In this document: one piece after another, positions 1 to 8,838 of the stretch
Numbering within the stretch: the first letter of the stretch is position 1
Layout of the letters: every line of letters begins with the position of its first letter
From: Deltaproteobacteria bacterium
Lineage (GTDB): Bacteria > Desulfobacterota > Desulfuromonadia > Geobacterales > JAJYBI01
DNA: 43,325 bases
Direction: 5' to 3'
NCBI GenBank assembly: GCA_021779095.1
Contig: JAJYBI010000030.1
Span: 1-43,325, forward strand
Notes under the pieces: model-generated
The model's input: only the letters and a program-made list of their open reading frames with translations
Databases searched by the model: none
Told to the model about the DNA's origin: nothing
Position numbers and translations under genes: made by a program

Positions 1-56
1 CCAGGGGTCTTGCAGTCGGTTAAAAGTTCGTCCAGTAGCTCCGGTTTTATTGCCAT
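1..56 (-). CDS. IS256-family transposase, N-terminal fragment (continues beyond window)
   Basis: Reading the minus strand from the ATG at 54-56 gives MAIKPELLDELLTDCKTP, after which the window ends. This matches the characteristic start of IS256/Mutator-type DDE transposases, which usually open with a short Lys/Leu-rich helix of the form (M)xxKxELLDELLxDYKxPEDL. The catalytic DDE residues are outside the window, so intactness is unknown. A purine-rich stretch precedes the start. The nearest gene is the FAH-family gene ending at 206, transcribed in the same direction but separated by a hairpin at 151-179. Confidence 0.65.
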   Translation of the reverse strand, partial: MAIKPELLDELLTDCKTP

Positions 57-127
57 CGTCTCTGCTCCTAGGGTGGGGGGGTACCCACTATCTCATGAAG
101 CAGATACACAGTTCAATTTACATTCTC
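1..127 (-). mobile_element. End of an IS256-family insertion sequence (truncated by window edge)
   Basis: The window opens inside a mobile element. The first 56 bases, read on the minus strand, encode a transposase N-terminus. About 50 bases further out lies a candidate terminal inverted repeat at 104-127; on the minus strand it begins GAGAATGTAAATTGAACTGT, which resembles IS256-family ends from memory. A run of G/C at 71-83 lies between. The other end is outside the window, so the repeat boundary and any 8-9 bp target duplication cannot be checked. The family call rests mainly on the transposase start. Confidence 0.6.
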
Positions 128-150
128 GGAAAGCAGGTAGGGAAACGGCA

Positions 151-183
151 ACGGGGAAGCGATCAGGTCGCCTCCCCGTTTTT
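151..183. terminator. Hairpin terminator downstream of the thiamine operon
   Basis: A near-perfect inverted repeat (ACGGGGAAGCGA at 151-162 with TCGCCTCCCCGT at 168-179) lies just after the stop of the last operon gene. The U-run (five T after the stem) is on the plus strand. Read leftward, the operon's own direction, the stem is followed by a poor T-run. It may act mainly against rightward transcription out of the IS element, or only as a 3' stabilising stem. Confidence 0.45.
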
Positions 184-205
184 CGTGCGTACTGTCCGAA
201 TCGTT

Positions 206-862
206 TCAGGCGACGCTCACCTGCAAGGTGGCGACGCCGGGGATCTCGGCGACGATCCGGTCGCCGGAGCGGATGGCGCTGACGCCGGCGGGGGTGCCGG
301 TGAGGATGACGTCCCCCGGTTCCAGGGTGAAGATGGTGGAGCAGTGGCTGATGATGGCGTCCACCGGGTTGATCATGAGGTTGGTTGCGCCGTCCTGACG
401 GGTTTCACCGTTGACGGCGAGACGGATCTGCAGCGCCTGCGGGTCGGGAACCCGGTCGGCGGGGGTGAAGGCGGAGAGGGGGCAGGCGGTGTCGAACCCC
501 TTGGCGATGTCCCAGGGGAGCCCCTTCTTCTTCAGCTCGCTCTGCACGTCCCGCAGGGTGAGGTCGATGGCGACGCCGTAGCCCGCCACGTGGGCGAGTG
601 CTTCCTCCTGCGGGATGTCCTTGCCTTGTGTGCCGATGAGGACGGCGAGCTCCGCCTCGTGGTGGCAGTCGGTGGAATATGACGGGATCTCGATCCGCCC
701 GCCGTCGCCGATGACGGATGACGACGGTTTCGTGAAGATGACCGGGGCCGACGGGATCTCGTTTCCCAGCTCACGGATATGGTCCACGTAGTTGCGACCG
801 ATGCAGAGGATTTTGCCGATGGGGTATTCGACGCTGCTGCCGGTGAGTTGTGCACTCTTCAT
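206..862 (-). CDS. Fumarylacetoacetate hydrolase (FAH) family protein
   Basis: 218 aa, the length of single-domain FAH-fold enzymes such as FAHD1 (acylpyruvate hydrolase / oxaloacetate decarboxylase). The metal site is visible: HHEAELAV supplies Glu69 and Glu71, and Asp100 lies in AIDLTLRD; a typical KGFD segment follows. The C-terminal TGTPAGV motif is diagnostic. The ATG at 862 has an excellent Shine-Dalgarno (GGAGGAGG) a few bases upstream. It is the last gene of the thi operon, 13 bp after the radical SAM gene. Nothing in the sequence decides the substrate. A cytosolic hydrolase or decarboxylase of a small 2-keto acid is the family expectation, and its link to thiamine synthesis is only positional. 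Confidence 0.88.
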   Translation of the reverse strand: MKSAQLTGSSVEYPIGKILCIGRNYVDHIRELGNEIPSAPVIFTKPSSSVIGDGGRIEIPSYSTDCHHEAELAVLIGTQGKDIPQEEALAHVAGYGVAIDLTLRDVQSELKKKGLPWDIAKGFDTACPLSAFTPADRVPDPQALQIRLAVNGETRQDGATNLMINPVDAIISHCSTIFTLEPGDVILTGTPAGVSAIRSGDRIVAEIPGVATLQVSVA

Positions 863-875
863 GTCGTCCTCCTCC

Positions 876-1835
876 TCACGCCTCGTTCACCGCCCTGCGG
901 AATTCCCCGTCCAGGCGGCACCCCTGCCAGCTGCCGCGCCGCTTCAGCTCGTTGAGCACCGCGTACCACATCTGGTTGTTCTTCAGGTCCCAGTTGGGCG
1001 CCACCCGGATCTCCCGGGGGGATGAACCGTAGAGCCGCTGGACGGTGATGCGGGAGGGCAGCAGCTCCAGGAAGTCGCAGGCGGCGGCGACGTATTCGGC
1101 CAGGGATACCGGCACGAAGGCGCCGCTGCGGTACAGCTCGGCGAGCCGGGTCCCCTCCACCGCGTGGAGCTGGTGCAGCTTGACCGAGTCCACCGGGAGA
1201 TTTGCGATGAGGCTTGCGGTGCGCAGAAACCCGTCGCGGGTTTCATTGGGAAAGCCGTAGATGAGGTGGGTGCAGAGCTCCAGGCCGCGCCCGTCGAGCC
1301 GTTCCACGGCGTTCAGGTAGTCGGCCAGGTCGTGGCCGCGGTTGATCTCCTGGAGAATCCGGTCGTCCATGGACTGCAGCCCGAGCTCGACGCAGACGTA
1401 GTGCTCCCGCGCCAGCTCCTGCAGAAGCTCCAGCGTGTCGTCGGAAAGCGCATCCGGCCGGGTGCCGACGGAGATCCCCACCACGTCCGGATGGGCGAGG
1501 GCGCGGCGGTACAGGTCGGCCAGGAGGTCGACGGAACCGTAGGTGTTGGTGTACTTCTGGAAATAGACGATGAACTTCTCGCTTTTGAGCCGCACGCGGT
1601 GGTACGCCATGCCGTGGACCATCTGCTCTTCCAGGGGGATGGCGGAGAGGGTGTCCTTGGGCGAGAACGAGACGTTGTTGCAGTAGATGCAGCCGCCGGT
1701 CCCTTTGGAGCCGTCGCGGTTGGGGCAGGTGAAGCCCGCATCCACGTTCACCTTGCTTATGCGGCAGCCGAAGCGGCGTCGCAGGTGCGCGCCGTAGGAG
1801 TTGATCCGGAGGTCGGGATGGATGAGCCGGTCCAT
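876..1835 (-). CDS. Radical SAM protein, YhcC/TIGR01212 family
   Basis: 319 aa starting at the ATG at 1835, which overlaps the thiE stop by one base (TGATG), indicating translational coupling. The iron-sulfur motif is the TIGR01212-type variant: CPNRDGSKGTGGCIYC, three Cys spaced C-x11-C-x2-C near residue 30, rather than plain CxxxCxxC. SAM-binding and barrel segments follow (VELGLQS, HLIYGFP). Proteins of this type (E. coli YhcC, B. subtilis YtqA) are close to the Elp3-like radical SAM group and have no settled function. The reading frame stays open upstream into thiE, but that part is a shadow of thiE in another frame. Location in the thi operon could mean a role in cofactor chemistry; this is inference. 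Confidence 0.88.
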   Translation of the reverse strand: MDRLIHPDLRINSYGAHLRRRFGCRISKVNVDAGFTCPNRDGSKGTGGCIYCNNVSFSPKDTLSAIPLEEQMVHGMAYHRVRLKSEKFIVYFQKYTNTYGSVDLLADLYRRALAHPDVVGISVGTRPDALSDDTLELLQELAREHYVCVELGLQSMDDRILQEINRGHDLADYLNAVERLDGRGLELCTHLIYGFPNETRDGFLRTASLIANLPVDSVKLHQLHAVEGTRLAELYRSGAFVPVSLAEYVAAACDFLELLPSRITVQRLYGSSPREIRVAPNWDLKNNQMWYAVLNELKRRGSWQGCRLDGEFRRAVNEA

Positions 1836-2496
1836 CAGACCTCCTGCTCCGGCAGCGGGGGGAGCAGGTCGATGAACGCGTGCGCCTCCTCCCGGGGGCT
1901 CTCCGCGGCGAGGATGGCGGAGATCATGGCGATGCAGTGCACGTCCGCGTCGACGACCTGCTGCACGTTGTGCCGCTTGATGCCGCCGAGGGCGAATACC
2001 GGGATGGAGAGCAGCTCGGCCACCTCCCGCAGTTTGTCGACCCCCAGTGGGTCGCCGTAGACCGCCTTGGACGGGGTGGGGAAGACCGGGCCGAAGGTGA
2101 TGTAGTCGGCGCCGTTTTCCTGGGCCATGATGGCGTTCACCTGGTTGTGGCACGAGATCCCGATGAGCTTCTTTTCGCCGAGGACCTTTCGCACCCGGTA
2201 CAGCGGGATGCTCTCTCCACCCAGATGGACACCGTCCGCATCCACCGCCAGGGCGATGTCCACCCGGTCATTGACGATGAGGCGCGCACCGAAGCGCATG
2301 GTCAGCTTGCGCATCTCGTAGGCAAGCTCGTAAAGGGCGCGGCTGGAGAGCTCCTTTTCCCTGAGCTGTATCGCACGGACGCCCCCCTTGAGCGCCTCCT
2401 CGACGGTGTCCAGAAGGCTGCGGCCGCCGGTCTGTTTGCGATCGGTGATGAGCATCAGGCTGAAGTCGAGCCAGGGTGCGGATTCGCCGCCGTGCA

Positions 2497-2497
<1 letters not shown>
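1835..2497 (-). CDS. thiE: Thiamine-phosphate synthase
   Basis: 220 aa TIM-barrel enzyme that joins the pyrimidine (HMP-PP) and thiazole (THZ-P) moieties into thiamine monophosphate in the cytosol. Family signatures are all present: ITDRKQ near residue 18, the AIQLREK strand, LIVNDRVDIA, DGVHLGG, ISCHN, YITFGPVFPTPSK, and the C-terminal phosphate-binding FALGGI. Length is normal for ThiE. The start ATG overlaps the thiG stop by one base and its stop overlaps the next gene by one base, so thiG-thiE-radical SAM form a tightly coupled block. Expression is presumably set by the TPP riboswitch upstream of thiS. Confidence 0.95.
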
Positions 2498-3273
<776 letters not shown>

Positions 3274-3289
3274 GGAAACTCCTTTTATG

Positions 3290-3354
3290 GGCACGAGGCA
3301 CTGGGCGCAGGGCGCAGGAGAAAACCTTGCGCCCTGCGCCTTGTGCCTTGCGCC
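3290..3354. repeat. Long imperfect inverted repeat between thiS and thiG
   Basis: Two arms of about 29 bases (3290-3318 and 3325-3354) pair with few mismatches around a short A-rich loop. The core is GGGCGCAGGGCGCA, itself an internal repeat of GGCGCA. It fills almost all of the 88-bp thiS-thiG gap and leaves only the thiG ribosome site free. No T-run follows in the direction of transcription, so it is more like an mRNA-processing stem or a dispersed REP/MITE-like element than a terminator. Confidence 0.7.
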
Positions 3355-3361
3355 TGCAGTG

Positions 3362-3559
3362 TTACCCCCCGCCGACGAAATGGACGATCTCGATCCGGTC
3401 GCCGTCCGCGATGACCGTCTCGGCGTACTTCGCCTTGGGGAGGATGTCCAGGTTCAGTTCGACGGCCACCCGGGCCGGGTCGATCTCCAGGGTGCGGAGG
3501 TAGTCCAGCACCGACATCTTGGCGATGACGGCCGTTTCGCCGTTGACGGTGATCTGCAT
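3362..3559 (-). CDS. thiS: Sulfur carrier protein ThiS
   Basis: 65 aa ubiquitin-fold sulfur carrier starting MQITVNGE and ending in VGGG; the C-terminal Gly-Gly is the site of adenylation and thiocarboxylation. Length and the conserved VAVELN segment are typical. The ATG at 3559 is preceded by AGGAGT at good spacing. It is the first gene of the thi operon, immediately downstream of the riboswitch and terminator, and delivers sulfur to ThiG encoded next. Confidence 0.95.
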   Translation of the reverse strand: MQITVNGETAVIAKMSVLDYLRTLEIDPARVAVELNLDILPKAKYAETVIADGDRIEIVHFVGGG

Positions 3560-3588
3560 TTGGTGTGACTCCTGAGGGGGAGAAACGG

Positions 3589-3610
3589 AAAAGGCCGCGG
3601 AAGCGGCCTC
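3589..3610 (-). terminator. Riboswitch-controlled intrinsic terminator
   Basis: On the minus strand AGGCCGC, loop TTCC, GCGGCCT is followed by a short U-run. It lies between the TPP aptamer and the thiS ribosome site, the position expected for an expression-platform terminator that forms when TPP is bound. The U-run is only about four bases, so efficiency is uncertain. Confidence 0.7.
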
Positions 3611-3634
3611 TGGATGGATACAGGTGGACGGTGC

Positions 3635-3726
3635 GCTTCCCTACGCCGGCATTACCCGGATCAGGTACAAAGGGTTGCCGGTGCAGTGCGGCACGGCGGC
3701 TCTCAGTCGAAACTCCCCCAGCGGTA
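3635..3726 (-). promoter_or_regulatory. TPP riboswitch (THI element)
   Basis: The minus strand shows the conserved thi-box: GCTGGGGGAG at the 5' side, CTGAGA about 15 bases later, then ACCCTTTGTACCTGATC and CGGGTAATGCCGGCGTAGGG at the 3' side. CTGAGA and the ACCUGAUC/GGGUAAUGCC parts are the pyrimidine- and pyrophosphate-sensing elements of the aptamer. It lies directly upstream of thiS and is followed by the hairpin at 3589-3610, implying transcriptional attenuation by TPP. Confidence 0.95.
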
Positions 3727-3777
3727 CGTGGTAAATGTCTGTGTATACGAGAGCAAAATACGGCTAACTATGCGGCT

Positions 3778-3807
3778 AGACTAGCAAGGGCACCGCTTTC
3801 CTGTCAA
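3778..3807 (-). promoter_or_regulatory. Probable sigma70 promoter of the thi operon
   Basis: On the minus strand a consensus TTGACA (3802-3807) is followed after 18 bases by TAGTCT (3778-3783). It starts transcription about 50 bases ahead of the riboswitch aptamer. Confidence 0.5.
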
Positions 3808-3849
3808 CCCTTTTCTTCCGGGCGGAAGGCCGCATCGCACCGGCGGTTG

Positions 3850-3863
3850 CCGGAACGTTCCGG
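3850..3863. promoter_or_regulatory. Perfect 14-bp palindrome between divergent promoters
   Basis: CCGGAACGTTCCGG lies between the thi promoter and the histidine kinase promoter, about 20 bases upstream of the latter's -35 region. Perfect symmetry suggests a dimeric regulator site, but no regulator can be named. Confidence 0.35.
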
Positions 3864-3883
3864 TCGACGGCGGTGAGGTTTTG

Positions 3884-3914
3884 TTGGTGAGCTTTAACGA
3901 TAAGCTGGTATACT
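3884..3914 (+). promoter_or_regulatory. Probable extended -10 promoter of the histidine kinase gene
   Basis: TATACT at 3909-3914 carries the TGn extension (TGG) directly upstream. A weak TTGGTG lies 19 bases away at 3884-3889. The kinase start codon is about 40 bases downstream. Confidence 0.4.
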
Positions 3915-3954
3915 CGGCGATAGGTCCACATTCCGCCCGTTACGGTGACACGCC

Positions 3955-5511
<1,557 letters not shown>

Positions 5512-5545
5512 CCTGATATCCAGGGACTGCGGCCGCGGCTGCCGG

Positions 5546-6967
5546 TCAGTCGGCCTGGTTGAGCCTCGACCTGACCGAGATGCCGAACCGTTTCAGCATC
5601 CCCTGGAAGTTGGGGCGGAGGATGCCGGTTTCTTCGGCGGCACGGGTGACGTTCCAGTCGTTCCGCTCCAGGGCGCAGATGAGAAACGCCTTTTCCACGT
5701 CGTCGGTGGCGTGCTCCCGGATGTGACGTTTCATCTCCTTCAGCTCGTCCCCCGTCTTCGGGATCTGGTCGGCAAACGGTGCCGCCACCGCCTGGACGCT
5801 GTCCGGCAGCTCCAGATCACGCTTCCTGATGGTGTCGTCCTCCGCCAGCACGACGGCCCGCTCGATGATGTTCTCCAGCTCCCGCACGTTCCCCGGATAC
5901 CCATACCCTTCCAGAAACGCCATGGCATCGGGGGCGATCCGCCTGATCCCCTTCCCCAGTTCCTTCGTGAACCGCTTCAGGAAATGGCCGATGAGAAGCG
6001 GGATGTCGCCGCCCCGGTCGCGGAGCGGCGGGAGCTCGACGGGGATGATGTTGAGCCTGAAGTACAGGTCCTCCCGGAAGGTCCCGGCAGCCACCATGCT
6101 TCTCAGCTCCCTGTTCGTGGCCGCCACCAGATGGATGTCGACGGGAACCGGCTGGGTCCCGCCGATGGGGGTGATGGTCCGTTCCTGCAGGGTGCGCAAA
6201 AGCTTCGCCTGGGTGGAGAGGTTGATGTTGGAGATCTCGTCCAGGAAGAGGGTCCCCCCGTCCGCTGCCTTGAAGAGCCCGGTCTTGTTCTGCACCGCGC
6301 CGGTGAACGACCCCTTCATGTGGCCGAACAGCTCGCTTTCCAGGAGCGTCTCCGCCAGGGACGAGCAGTCCACGGCGATGAACGGCCGGTCGCGGCGGAC
6401 GCTGTTTTCGTGGATGGCGCGGGCCACCAGCTCCTTCCCCGTACCGCTCTCGCCGGTGATCAGGACCGTGCTGGTGGTGCCTGCCACCTGCATGATCCGG
6501 CGGTAGACCTTCTGCATCTCCCGGCTTTCGCCGACGAACCGGCCGAAGCCGTGGTGCAGCGCCATCTCCCGGGCGATCTGTATCTCTCCGGTGTGCACCG
6601 GGCGCCGCTCCAGCGCCCGTTCCACCTTTTCCAGAAACTCGTCGGGATCGAACGGCTTGGTGATGTAGTCGAAAGCGCCCTGTTTCATCGCCTCGACGGC
6701 GGTCTCGACGGTGGCGTAGCCGGTGATCATGATGACCGGAACATCCGGCTGGAGGGTGTTCACCGCCTTGAGCACCTCGATGCCGTTCATCCCCGGCATC
6801 TTCAGGTCGGTGACGATGAGGTCGAACTGCCGGTCGTTGAGCATTTCCACGGCGGCGTAGCCGTTGGCGCAGGTCCCGACGGCGTACCTCTCCCCTGCCA
6901 GCGTCCGTTTCAGCCCTTCCCTGATGATTTCCTCGTCGTCGACGATCAGCATCCTCACCTGTTCCAT
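5546..6967 (-). CDS. bccR: Sigma54-dependent response regulator (NtrC family), BccR-like
   Basis: 473 aa. Receiver domain with phospho-acceptor Asp54 (VTDLKMPGM); AAA+ domain with Walker A GESGTGKE (172-179), sigma54-contact loop GSFTGA (219-224, a variant of GAFTGA), and a Walker B region ending FLDE; C-terminal Fis-type helix-turn-helix with WNVTRAAEETGI. Phosphorylation by the convergent heme-sensor kinase is the likely input. It is divergent from the cytochrome operon, whose promoter at 7286 is a near-consensus sigma54 site with dyads at 7069 and 7171 that fit enhancer sites. In G. sulfurreducens a sigma54 regulator named BccR controls cbcBA; equivalence here is inferred from neighbours, not from sequence comparison. 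Confidence 0.88.
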   Translation of the reverse strand: MEQVRMLIVDDEEIIREGLKRTLAGERYAVGTCANGYAAVEMLNDRQFDLIVTDLKMPGMNGIEVLKAVNTLQPDVPVIMITGYATVETAVEAMKQGAFDYITKPFDPDEFLEKVERALERRPVHTGEIQIAREMALHHGFGRFVGESREMQKVYRRIMQVAGTTSTVLITGESGTGKELVARAIHENSVRRDRPFIAVDCSSLAETLLESELFGHMKGSFTGAVQNKTGLFKAADGGTLFLDEISNINLSTQAKLLRTLQERTITPIGGTQPVPVDIHLVAATNRELRSMVAAGTFREDLYFRLNIIPVELPPLRDRGGDIPLLIGHFLKRFTKELGKGIRRIAPDAMAFLEGYGYPGNVRELENIIERAVVLAEDDTIRKRDLELPDSVQAVAAPFADQIPKTGDELKEMKRHIREHATDDVEKAFLICALERNDWNVTRAAEETGILRPNFQGMLKRFGISVRSRLNQAD

Positions 6968-7068
6968 CGTCCGTCCTTCCTTTGCATTGCGCGTTGTTGT
7001 ACCAGCCGGTGCCGCCGGTAAGATGATATCAATGAATTAGCGCGAGTCAATGTTGCCGCTGCCGGTCG

Positions 7069-7089
7069 GTGTATAGATCCCGTGTACAG
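7069..7089. promoter_or_regulatory. Distal candidate enhancer-binding site (21-bp dyad)
   Basis: Begins GTGTATAGAT and ends CCGTGTACAG. It matches the proximal site at 14 of 21 positions with identical spacing of the TGTAT and GTRTACAG halves. It lies about 217 bp upstream of the -24 element, a usual distance for sigma54 activator sites. It is less symmetric than the proximal site. Confidence 0.45.
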
Positions 7090-7170
7090 CCGTCCCCGAT
7101 CCAATCGGGGGTGATGGTGCCGTGATTTCGGATGGTTACGCCGGCGATGGGCGCCGTTTCTCCGCGTTAC

Positions 7171-7191
7171 CTGTATGCCGCCGGTATACAG
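7171..7191. promoter_or_regulatory. Proximal candidate enhancer-binding site (21-bp palindrome)
   Basis: Left half CTGTATGCCG and right half CGGTATACAG are inverted copies with one mismatch around a central C. The centre is about 106 bp upstream of the -24 GG of the sigma54 promoter. This is a good candidate binding site for the divergently encoded response regulator. Confidence 0.55.
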
Positions 7192-7285
7192 ACGGCCGGC
7201 GTCTGTCCCGGCTGAGAGCAGTTTGTCGGGTGGAATGTCAACTATTCCGGCATGTTACGATTGGGGCAGGCCGCAGTAGACGGCG

Positions 7286-7301
7286 TGGCACGGCAGATGC
7301 T
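7286..7301 (+). promoter_or_regulatory. Sigma54 (-24/-12) promoter of the cytochrome operon
   Basis: TGGCACGGCAGATGCT matches the RpoN consensus TGGCACR-N4-TTGCW except for one T; GG and GC are separated by exactly ten bases. The predicted start is near 7312, about 38 bases before the first gene. A sigma54 activator is encoded next door. Confidence 0.8.
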
Positions 7302-7349
7302 CTGTATCGGGCAGAGGGTGGTACCTTCGGCAGGAGAAAGGAGGATGTC

Positions 7350-7595
7350 ATGAGAGCGTTACTGACTGCGATATCGGGAGTGGCCGCCTCCGTGACGCAC
7401 GCCCTGGCAGCGGGCGGCTCCGAGGCCGGGCTGGGACTCTGGGGGAATCTGTTCATCGCCTTCGGCGTGATGATCGTCGTATTTCAGCTCATCCCCGGGG
7501 TCATGCTGGTGTGCGGCATGCTGAAGGGGCTCTTCGCCCTGCGGGAGAAAAAGGCCGAAGCATCCGTTACGGCGGACGGGCAGAAACCGACATGA
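7350..7595 (+). CDS. Small membrane protein, first gene of the cytochrome operon
   Basis: 81 aa from the ATG at 7350, which has AAAGGAGG at good spacing; starts further upstream have no ribosome site and would lie ahead of the sigma54 transcription start. The protein has a weakly hydrophobic N-terminus and one strong membrane segment about residues 32-58 (NLFIAFGVMIVVF through GLFAL), then a charged Lys/Glu tail. No catalytic or heme motif is present. Position directly behind the sigma54 promoter and ahead of the 7-heme cytochrome suggests an accessory or assembly subunit of the cytochrome bc complex. I do not recognise a family. Confidence 0.75.
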   Translation: MRALLTAISGVAASVTHALAAGGSEAGLGLWGNLFIAFGVMIVVFQLIPGVMLVCGMLKGLFALREKKAEASVTADGQKPT

Positions 7596-7601
7596 CGTTC
7601 C

Positions 7602-7669
7602 GTTCCCCCGTGGCCGGTGGCCGCACCGACGTGATAAATGCGACTGCCGGTCTTGCGCACGGGGGCAAC
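7602..7669. repeat. Long-range stem in the leader of the 7-heme cytochrome
   Basis: GTTCCCCCGTGGC (7602-7614) can pair with GCGCACGGGGGCAAC (7655-7669) around a 40-base loop. An AT-rich tract (7671-7712), unusual for this GC-rich window, follows. No T-run suitable for termination is seen. It may be an mRNA processing or stabilising structure that sets different levels for the small protein and the cytochromes. Confidence 0.4.
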
Positions 7670-7785
7670 TCTGATAATAAATAAAGCTAGATAAAAAAAT
7701 TCAAATTAACTGTCGCCCGTGCGCTCTGCACGGCATCCCCCGCGACGGCGGCGACCTCGGCGGGAGAAAGCGAGCAGGTGGTACG

Positions 7786-8835
7786 ATGAAAGTCTGTACC
7801 GTAATCCTGGCAGTCGGCATGGTGATAGGGGCCGTCACCGGGGCCGCGGCGGCGGACCCCGGTAACGGCAGGTGCCTGGGCTGTCACGGCAAGAGCGACA
7901 TTGTCCGGCGCGGCGGCGAACGGCTGCATCTGGATGCGGCCCGGTATTCGGCCACCTCCCATGCCTATATCGGCTGCGTCACCTGCCACGATTCGGTGAC
8001 CCCCCGCCATCCGGACGACGGTACGAGGCCGTCCAAGGCCCGCTGCCGGGAGTGCCACGCCCCGGTCCAGGCCGAGTACGCTGGGAGCGACCATGCCGGC
8101 AACGCCACCTGCAACGACTGCCACAACCCCCACGAGGTCCGGCCGATGGTAGCGGTGTCCGGCGACGAGGTGAACGCGAAGTGTGCCCGGTGCCACGACA
8201 TGCGAAAGACGGTCAAGAGCCACGACAAGTGGCTCCCCCAGGCCGACCTCCATATCGAGGCGCTCCCCTGCATCACCTGCCATACCGGCTCGAAGAACTA
8301 CGTCATCACGATGGTGATCGAACAGCGGATGAAGGGGGCGCCCCACAACGACTTCCGGCCCGCCACCTACGACGAACTGACCCGGCTGCTGCCGCAGGGA
8401 GGTGATGTCAGCCGGCTGATCGATACGGACGGCGACGGAACGGTCTCGCTCAGGGAGCTGCGGGCGTTCAACCACGGGGCGCACCGCAAGGGGCTCAGGC
8501 TCTGGGGGATGATGACGCCGGAGGTGGTGACCCACACCTACCAGATCCTGGACAACCGGTGGGACTGTTCGTTCTGCCATGCCTCGGGTCCGCGGGCGAT
8601 GCAGACGAGCTATCTGGCGTTCCCCGACCGGACCGGCAGGTACACGCGGGTGGCGGTGGAGAAGGGGGCCATTCTCGATATCCTGTACGGCACCCCCGAT
8701 TTCTACATGCTGGGGACGACCCGGAGCACCACCCTGAACATCATCGGCGGGCTGATCGTCGCCGCCGGCCTGATGATGCCGGTCGGTCACGGAACCTTCC
8801 GCTTCCTGACGAGAAAGAACAGAAAGGGGGACTAG
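7786..8835 (+). CDS. cbcA: Seven-heme membrane-anchored c-type cytochrome, CbcA-like
   Basis: 349 aa. Signal sequence about 1-23, then seven CxxCH motifs starting at residues 30, 64, 87, 109, 133, 162 and 261, and a C-terminal membrane anchor about 314-336 with a short basic cytoplasmic tail. Between hemes 6 and 7 lies a canonical EF-hand loop, [12 protein letters not shown] (213-224), suggesting Ca2+ binding. Three bases separate it from the cytochrome b gene, so the two probably form a menaquinol:cytochrome c oxidoreductase passing electrons to the periplasm. Seven hemes plus a b-type partner plus a nearby sigma54 regulator is the arrangement known for CbcA of G. sulfurreducens, but orthology was not tested. 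The ATG at 7786 has only a modest ribosome site (AGGTGG). Confidence 0.88.
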   Translation: MKVCTVILAVGMVIGAVTGAAAADPGNGRCLGCHGKSDIVRRGGERLHLDAARYSATSHAYIGCVTCHDSVTPRHPDDGTRPSKARCRECHAPVQAEYAGSDHAGNATCNDCHNPHEVRPMVAVSGDEVNAKCARCHDMRKTVKSHDKWLPQADLHIEALPCITCHTGSKNYVITMVIEQRMKGAPHNDFRPATYDELTRLLPQGGDVSRLIDTDGDGTVSLRELRAFNHGAHRKGLRLWGMMTPEVVTHTYQILDNRWDCSFCHASGPRAMQTSYLAFPDRTGRYTRVAVEKGAILDILYGTPDFYMLGTTRSTTLNIIGGLIVAAGLMMPVGHGTFRFLTRKNRKGD

Positions 8836-8838
8836 CAG

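Larger units (their letters stand above)
6968..7349. other. 382-bp regulatory intergenic region
   Basis: No convincing gene lies here; a reading frame opening at 7122 merges into the small membrane protein and lacks a ribosome site until 7350. The region holds two related 21-bp dyads, a sigma54 promoter, and a CCCGAT/ATCGGG stem around 7100. It separates the regulator from the operon it probably activates. Confidence 0.7.

Noticed and set aside
1836..2153. N-terminal extension of the radical SAM protein
   Set aside because: The extension overlaps thiE in another frame and has shadow composition; MDRLIHPDL at 1835 is coupled to the thiE stop.
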